From Pseudomonadota bacterium (GTDB lineage Bacteria > Pseudomonadota > Gammaproteobacteria > Burkholderiales > Burkholderiaceae_D), in NCBI GenBank assembly GCA_023409175.1, contig JAEYIG010000242.1:1-11768 (forward strand): a stretch of 11,768 nt of DNA. Reading direction: 5' to 3'. Shown here in pieces: positions 6,933-11,768 of this stretch; positions within the stretch are counted from its first letter, which is position 1; every line of letters begins with the position of its first letter. The notes under the pieces were generated by a model, which saw only the letters and a list, made by a program, of their open reading frames with translations, searched no databases and was not told where the DNA came from. A program made the position numbers and the translations under genes.

Positions 6933-9206
6933 ATGAGCCGTTTTTTTGCATCTTTTACGCCGTGTGTCTTATTTTCGTTGCTGGCTACGTTCTCGGCGAG
7001 TCTTATCGTCTCTCCAACGGCACAAGCAAAGTCAAAAAGCAGCACAAACAAGAAAAACAAAACCGAGCAACCAAAACGGATCGAGGACAAGAATGCTCCT
7101 ACCATTTTGCAAGCTGAACAAATCACAGGGCGTCCTGCTCGTGATCTCTATCTCGACTATGAAGTTGAAGTCCAGCGTGACCAGACACTGTTAACAGGTG
7201 ATCATGGCATCTTTCGACAGGAAGAAAACGAGGCCGAATTAATCGGAAACGTTTTCTTGCAAAAATTTGGTGACCAGTTTACGGCTGGACGTGCCAACCT
7301 GAACCTTGACACAGGTGAAGGCCAACTGATTAATACGACTTACAAGTTCGAAGAGACAAAAGGACAAGGCAAAGCCCAAAAAATCGAACTTGTGGGCGAT
7401 GACAAGACCAATATCTTTAAAAGCACGTACAGTACTTGTGAAGGTGTCAATCCAGACTGGTATTTAAGTTCGAACAAACTGCATCTGGATAACACCCGCA
7501 ATGTCGGATATGCAACCGCTCCCGTGCTGTACTTCAAGGATGTGCCGATTTTGGGTGCGCCAGCCATGACCTTCCCGATCAAGGCTGAACGCAAATCCGG
7601 CGTATTACCTGCAACTTTGGGCATGACGTCAAAAAATGGTCTTGAAATTATCGTGCCGTATTATTTCAATTTGGCCCCCAATTATGATTTGACCCTCTTT
7701 CCGAATTTTATCGCCAGACGTGGTCTGCAGATGGGTGCGGAAGCCCGTTACATGGGGCGTGATTATTCCGGCCTTACTTATGTGGAATATCTGCCAAACG
7801 ACAAGGAAGCCGATCGAGACCGGTATTTCCTTTCGACAAAACACCAGCAGGCTTTCAAAAACGGCTTTTCATATTACTGGGATGTAAAGTCAGCTTCTGA
7901 TGATAAATATCCGGACGATTTTTCAAATCCCCAAAACAGGGATCTTCAGCGCCTTCTTTTGCGTGAAGGCGGTATCCGCCAATCATTCGGCGGGGGCATA
8001 TGGAACGCGACTTTGCGTGCGACCAATTACCAGGTCCTCCAGGATGTCGATGCACCGATTATCAAACCGTTCGATCGCATGCCGCAATTGATTGTTACCG
8101 GCGGGCAGGAAGACGTTCATGGTTTCGACTGGCAAATGTATACGGAAATGACCCGTTTCTGGTTATCCAATGATTATCTGGATAGAATGCCTTTGAAGCA
8201 GCAACAGGCACGTGGTAATCGTTTCATCATGAAACCGGAAATTTCCTACCCGATTTATCAGGGTGGATATTTCTTTACGCCAAAGGCCATCCTGAACCTT
8301 GCAAAGTATGACCTGGATGAATCTCCTTATAACGTCAAGTCTTTGACACGTGTTTTGCCTACCGTTTCCCTTGACGGCGGCCTGGTTTTTGAAAGAGACG
8401 CTTCTTTCTTTGGTAAAGGGATGACCCAGACACTGGAGCCACGCTTATTTTACGTTTATACCCCCTATAAGGATCAAAGCAAATATCCTATTTTCGATTC
8501 AGGCCAACCCAGCTTTGGCTACCCCTTGCTGTTTACTGAAAACCGTTTCGATGGGTACGACCGGATTGCAGACGCAAATAATTTGACTGCTGCAGTGACA
8601 ACACGGTTTCTGGAAGAAAACGGAGCCGAACGCATGCGATTCACAATCGGCCAGCGATATTACATGACTGACCAGCGTGTTTATCTCTATAACACGGATC
8701 TGAGCGAATCCCAGAACCGCTCTGATTTGTTAATGATGGCAGGTGGCAAAATCCTGCCCACCTTCTCGGTCGACTCGGCGATCCAGTACAATCAAAGTAC
8801 GAAGAAAATGTATAGCGCAAACTTCAGTACTCAATGGAAACCGGCACCGATGAAACTCCTGAATGCAGAGTATCGCTACCTCAGGGACAGTGTTGACTTT
8901 TACGGCAATAAACTGGATCAGGTCAACGTTTCGGGCCAGTGGCCTGTTGCACAGCGCTGGTATGCTATCGGACAAGTCAGTTACTCTCTTGCAGACAGCA
9001 AAGTGATTGAAAATATTTTCGGATTTCAATATAACGCCGACTGCTGGATTTTCAGGCTGATGGCTCAACGTTATGCTACTTCCTCCGTTGAAACGAATAC
9101 AGCCTTTTACTTCCAGCTTGAACTGAATGGCCTTTCCAGTATCGGGTCCAATCCGTTGAATGCCTTGCGCAGAAGCATCCCTGGTTATGAACCTCTTTCA
9201 CCCTGA
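6933..9206 (+). CDS. lptD: LPS-assembly protein LptD
   Basis: LptD is the outer-membrane barrel that, with lipoprotein LptE, receives lipopolysaccharide from the LptA bridge and places it in the outer leaflet. The 757-residue protein has a signal peptide at about 1-32 (ending PTAQA), a Lys-rich linker, an N-terminal OstA/LptA-like beta-jellyroll at roughly 55-190 (ILQAEQITGRPARDLYLDYEVEVQR-like start, then GDHGIFRQEENEAELIGNVFLQ), and a C-terminal barrel with many alternating aromatic strands. The barrel ends NTAFYFQLELNGLSSIGSNP, a typical LptD C-terminal strand. The mature chain holds only two cysteines, Cys169 (STYSTCEG) and Cys704 (YNADCWIF), against four in E. coli. No upstream in-frame start gives a better signal peptide, and no strong ribosome binding site is seen. 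It heads an lptD-surA-pdxA-rsmA operon. Confidence 0.96.
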   Translation: MSRFFASFTPCVLFSLLATFSASLIVSPTAQAKSKSSTNKKNKTEQPKRIEDKNAPTILQAEQITGRPARDLYLDYEVEVQRDQTLLTGDHGIFRQEENEAELIGNVFLQKFGDQFTAGRANLNLDTGEGQLINTTYKFEETKGQGKAQKIELVGDDKTNIFKSTYSTCEGVNPDWYLSSNKLHLDNTRNVGYATAPVLYFKDVPILGAPAMTFPIKAERKSGVLPATLGMTSKNGLEIIVPYYFNLAPNYDLTLFPNFIARRGLQMGAEARYMGRDYSGLTYVEYLPNDKEADRDRYFLSTKHQQAFKNGFSYYWDVKSASDDKYPDDFSNPQNRDLQRLLLREGGIRQSFGGGIWNATLRATNYQVLQDVDAPIIKPFDRMPQLIVTGGQEDVHGFDWQMYTEMTRFWLSNDYLDRMPLKQQQARGNRFIMKPEISYPIYQGGYFFTPKAILNLAKYDLDESPYNVKSLTRVLPTVSLDGGLVFERDASFFGKGMTQTLEPRLFYVYTPYKDQSKYPIFDSGQPSFGYPLLFTENRFDGYDRIADANNLTAAVTTRFLEENGAERMRFTIGQRYYMTDQRVYLYNTDLSESQNRSDLLMMAGGKILPTFSVDSAIQYNQSTKKMYSANFSTQWKPAPMKLLNAEYRYLRDSVDFYGNKLDQVNVSGQWPVAQRWYAIGQVSYSLADSKVIENIFGFQYNADCWIFRLMAQRYATSSVETNTAFYFQLELNGLSSIGSNPLNALRRSIPGYEPLSP

Positions 9207-9245
9207 ATGAATTTTCATATATAGTAAGAACTGAATTTCACCCCT

Positions 9246-9251
9246 GAAGGA
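9246..9251 (+). promoter_or_regulatory. Shine-Dalgarno of surA
   Basis: GAAGGA ends 8 nt before the ATG at 9260, in a 53-bp spacer after the lptD stop. It supports the start that gives the full signal peptide. The spacer shows no terminator, so lptD and surA are probably cotranscribed. Confidence 0.7.
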
Positions 9252-9259
9252 TCAGCCTT

Positions 9260-10639
9260 ATGTTTTCAGCAAAACTCTTTTGTCGCTATCAGACTCATTT
9301 TTCGGCTCTGATTCTGGCTATCGGTGTTTTTTTCTCAGCCACTGTATTTGCGCAGCCCGCTCAAACACAACCTGCCAAACAGGTCGTAGTCGATTCCATT
9401 GCTGCCATCGTCAATAGCGATGTCATCACAAAAGGCGAATTGAAGGAAAGGGTTTCATTGGTCGAAGCCCAATTGAAACAACAAAATATCGCTATACCTC
9501 CGCAGGCAGAATTTCAGAAACAGATTCTTGAACATATGATTGTGGAAAGAGCCCAGCTGCAACTGGCCAGGGATATGGGCATGAAAGTTGACGATACCCA
9601 GCTTGACCGTACGATTGCATTGATGGCTGAGAAGAATCATATGTCTGTCGCACAATTCAGGCATTCTATGGAGCAAAAGGGAACGCCATTCGAAAAATTC
9701 AGGGAAAAGATTCGCGAAGAAATCCTGATGTCTCGCTTGAGGGATCGCGAGGTCGTCAATAAGATCCAGATTAACGATGCCGAAGTGGATAACCTGATAG
9801 GTACTGATTCACAGCTTCAAATGCCTGAACAACTCAGATTGGGCCATATCCTCATTCGCATTCCGGAAAACGCTTCCCCTGAACAGATTGCCGAAAAGCG
9901 GGCACGGGCGGAAAAAGTTCTCGAAATCCTGAAAGCCGGCGGTGATTTTCAACAGAATGCGGCCAGTTATTCTGATGCAGACGAAGGATTAAGTGGAGGA
10001 GATATCGGCTGGAGAAGCACTGACCGGTTGCCAAAATCATTCGTGGATGCACTGGCTGACGTCAAGCCGGGAAATGTCACCGGCATCATCAAAAGCCCGA
10101 ATGGTTTCCACATCCTGAAAGTCCTGGATCGCCGCAAAATGAACACTGGTGCAGAATCTGCCGAAAACGCTTCCGGCGGAAACACTGTCCAGCAAATTCA
10201 TGCCCGACATATTCTTATCAAGGTCAACCAACTGGTTTCTGCAGATGAAGCGAAACGCAAACTGATCGACCTGAGACAACGCCTCATTAATAAATCCGCA
10301 ACATTTGAAGAATTGGCAAAAACATACTCCAACGATGGCTCTGCCAGCCGTGGTGGTGATCTGGGATGGATTTACCCGGGTGATACGGTACCGGAATTTG
10401 AAAAAGCCATGGTGGCACTGAATCCGGGTGAAATCAGTGAACCAGTCGAAACCCAGTTCGGTTTCCACCTGATTGAGGTATTGGATAAAAAAACAGATGA
10501 TGTCTCCGCAGAAAGAAAACGTATTGCTGCAAAGCAGGCTTTGAGAGAACGTAAAGTTAACGAGGCGACTGAAGAATGGCTCCGCCAATTGCGTGACAAG
10601 GCTTATGTCGAATATCGCCTGGATGAAAAACAACAATGA
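9260..10639 (+). CDS. surA: Periplasmic chaperone / peptidyl-prolyl isomerase SurA
   Basis: SurA escorts unfolded outer-membrane proteins, including LptD, across the periplasm to the BAM complex. The 459-residue protein is close to the 428 of E. coli plus a longer N-terminus. The signal peptide spans 1-31 (hydrophobic core, then TVFA-QP). The N-terminal chaperone domain starts [18 protein letters not shown] at 44-61 and runs to about 188. Two parvulin (PPIC) domains follow at about 190-290 ([26 protein letters not shown]) and 312-410 ([23 protein letters not shown]). The C-terminal helix with [17 protein letters not shown] packs back on the chaperone domain in known structures. Its TGA overlaps the pdxA ATG as ATGA. 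Confidence 0.97.
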   Translation: MFSAKLFCRYQTHFSALILAIGVFFSATVFAQPAQTQPAKQVVVDSIAAIVNSDVITKGELKERVSLVEAQLKQQNIAIPPQAEFQKQILEHMIVERAQLQLARDMGMKVDDTQLDRTIALMAEKNHMSVAQFRHSMEQKGTPFEKFREKIREEILMSRLRDREVVNKIQINDAEVDNLIGTDSQLQMPEQLRLGHILIRIPENASPEQIAEKRARAEKVLEILKAGGDFQQNAASYSDADEGLSGGDIGWRSTDRLPKSFVDALADVKPGNVTGIIKSPNGFHILKVLDRRKMNTGAESAENASGGNTVQQIHARHILIKVNQLVSADEAKRKLIDLRQRLINKSATFEELAKTYSNDGSASRGGDLGWIYPGDTVPEFEKAMVALNPGEISEPVETQFGFHLIEVLDKKTDDVSAERKRIAAKQALRERKVNEATEEWLRQLRDKAYVEYRLDEKQQ

Positions 10640-11700
10640 CCCATGCACCTGTCATTGCCATAACGACAGGTGAACCTGCCGGAATTGGTCCTGAAATCTC
10701 GATCCGTGGAGCATGGGAATGCCGCAAAAACGTCATTCCCGTCCTGATCGGCGATTTTCATTATCTGGAACACCTCGCGCAAAAAATCGATCCGTCCATT
10801 GTATTAAAACGGCTTGATCGTATACCTGATGAAAAATCAGCGTTTTCACAACAGGCGAATGCCATTAGTGTGATTGATTGTCCAGTAAAAAAAACCGTTT
10901 TTGCCGGCAAGTTGAACCCGGCAAACGGAAAAGCCGTCTTGATGACACTGGATATGGCCATTGCAGGGGCATTGGGAAAAATTTTCGACGCCATTGTGAC
11001 GGCACCGGTACAAAAAAGCACCATTAACGATGCCGGTATCCCGTTTACCGGACATACGGAGTATCTTGCTGAAAAGACAGCAACGAAACGGGTTGTCATG
11101 GTGCTGGCAGGCCCGACAAAACCAATGGGAAGCGATATACCGAGCTTTTCCTTGAGAGTCGCCCTGGCAACCACTCATATGCCCATCAAAAACGTTTCCG
11201 ATGCCATCACAAGCACGTCTTTAATGGAAATTCTTTCCGTTATCAACAATGACTTAAGAAACAAATTCGGCATTTCCTCTCCAAAGATACTGGTAACCGG
11301 ATTGAATCCCCATGCCGGTGAAAACGGTTATCTTGGCACCGAAGAAATTGAAGTGATAACTCCTGCTCTGGAAATGGCACGAAAAAATGGCATTCAGTCG
11401 TTCGGCCCCTTCCCTGCCGACACTCTTTTCCAGCCGCGCTTTCTCAAGGACGCCGATTGCATTTTAGCCATGTACCATGACCAGGGTTTGCCTGTTCTGA
11501 AATATGCTACGTTCGGGCAAGGCGTCAATATCACACTGGGACTGCCCATTATCCGAACGTCTGTCGATCATGGAACCGCTCTGGACATTGCAGAAAAGGG
11601 ACTGGGGTTCGCCGATCATGGCAGCATGATTGAAGCCATCAACACTGCGGCTTTGATGGCAAACCATTGGCAAAACCACAATCATTGTCAGGAAATATGA
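10636..11700 (+). CDS. pdxA: 4-hydroxythreonine-4-phosphate dehydrogenase PdxA
   Basis: PdxA oxidises 4-phosphohydroxy-L-threonine with NAD to 3-amino-1-hydroxyacetone 1-phosphate, which PdxJ turns into pyridoxine 5'-phosphate. The 354-residue product starts [12 protein letters not shown] at 9-20, the family signature. The three metal-binding histidines are visible: His181 in ATTHMPI, His226 in NPHAGENG and His281 in [11 protein letters not shown], matching His166, His211 and His266 of E. coli. [10 protein letters not shown] at 136-145 contacts substrate. A stretch of roughly a dozen extra residues (about 158-171, [14 protein letters not shown]) precedes LRVALATTH compared with E. coli. The ATG overlaps the surA stop; no separate strong ribosome binding site is seen, so coupling to surA is likely. 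The stop overlaps the rsmA start. Confidence 0.97.
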   Translation: MTHAPVIAITTGEPAGIGPEISIRGAWECRKNVIPVLIGDFHYLEHLAQKIDPSIVLKRLDRIPDEKSAFSQQANAISVIDCPVKKTVFAGKLNPANGKAVLMTLDMAIAGALGKIFDAIVTAPVQKSTINDAGIPFTGHTEYLAEKTATKRVVMVLAGPTKPMGSDIPSFSLRVALATTHMPIKNVSDAITSTSLMEILSVINNDLRNKFGISSPKILVTGLNPHAGENGYLGTEEIEVITPALEMARKNGIQSFGPFPADTLFQPRFLKDADCILAMYHDQGLPVLKYATFGQGVNITLGLPIIRTSVDHGTALDIAEKGLGFADHGSMIEAINTAALMANHWQNHNHCQEI

Positions 11701-11768
11701 AACACATTCCCCGTAAAAGGTTCGGACAGAATTTTCTGAAAGATCAATCTGTTTTAAACGATATCGTT
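11697..11768 (+). CDS. rsmA: 16S rRNA dimethyladenosine transferase RsmA (KsgA), 5' end only
   Basis: The first 24 codons are visible and the gene runs off the right edge. The protein starts [26 protein letters not shown] followed by a short basic or acidic residue and DQ is the N-terminal signature of RsmA, which dimethylates two adjacent adenines (A1518 and A1519) near the 3' end of 16S rRNA during small-subunit maturation. The SAM-binding motif lies beyond the window. The ATG overlaps the pdxA stop as ATGA, and AGGA at 11690-11693 is a suitable Shine-Dalgarno. pdxA followed by rsmA is the usual gene order in gamma- and betaproteobacteria, which supports the call despite the short fragment. 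Confidence 0.93.
   Translation, partial: MKHIPRKRFGQNFLKDQSVLNDIV

Noticed and set aside
10037..10648. 203-codon minus-strand open frame opposite surA
   Set aside because: Antisense shadow of the two SurA parvulin domains with no recognisable motif; the Cys- and Phe-rich composition is typical of a shadow frame.

Overview
The window is an ordinary, gene-dense stretch of a Gram-negative bacterial chromosome, most likely a betaproteobacterium of the order Burkholderiales. Protein resemblance, moderate GC and the gene order suggest an Oxalobacter-like member of the Oxalobacteraceae; this assignment is inference from remembered family sequences, not a search. Eleven protein genes are supported, two of them cut by the window edges. 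No rRNA, tRNA, insertion sequence, prophage, CRISPR array or defence system is visible, and I do not see a convincing new multi-gene system. The least explained DNA lies around panD.

Left part (1-4149). On the minus strand lie purB (adenylosuccinate lyase) and, just downstream, the 5' part of a PagL-like lipid A deacylase gene. A small GST-fold gene (YibF-like) is read rightward from a 142-bp divergent region. It converges on a tight minus-strand pair, nudJ-like Nudix hydrolase then mnmA (tRNA 2-thiouridylase). In E. coli the order is nudJ-mnmA-hflD-purB, so the same neighbourhood is recognisable here with a GST gene where hflD would be.

Middle part (4150-5072). A 444-bp region without a convincing gene separates nudJ from panD (aspartate 1-decarboxylase, beta-alanine for pantothenate and CoA). 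It holds a series of small hairpins, one with a UUCG tetraloop and two that compete for the same strand, and a possible 23-codon ORF. panD ends in a long 3' region with nested inverted repeats and a strong intrinsic terminator. That terminator hairpin also encodes the last codons of murU on the other strand.

Right part (5056-11768). Two divergent operons start from a 94-bp region. Leftward are amgK and murU, the sugar kinase and uridylyltransferase of the peptidoglycan-recycling bypass that makes UDP-MurNAc. Rightward are lptD, surA, pdxA and rsmA (cut by the window end): the LPS-insertion barrel, an outer-membrane-protein chaperone, a vitamin B6 enzyme and an rRNA dimethyltransferase. surA/pdxA and pdxA/rsmA both overlap by ATGA, consistent with translational coupling. 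The same divergent layout is known in Pseudomonas. Thematically this part joins cell-wall recycling to outer-membrane assembly, and the PagL-like gene at the far left also acts on the outer membrane.
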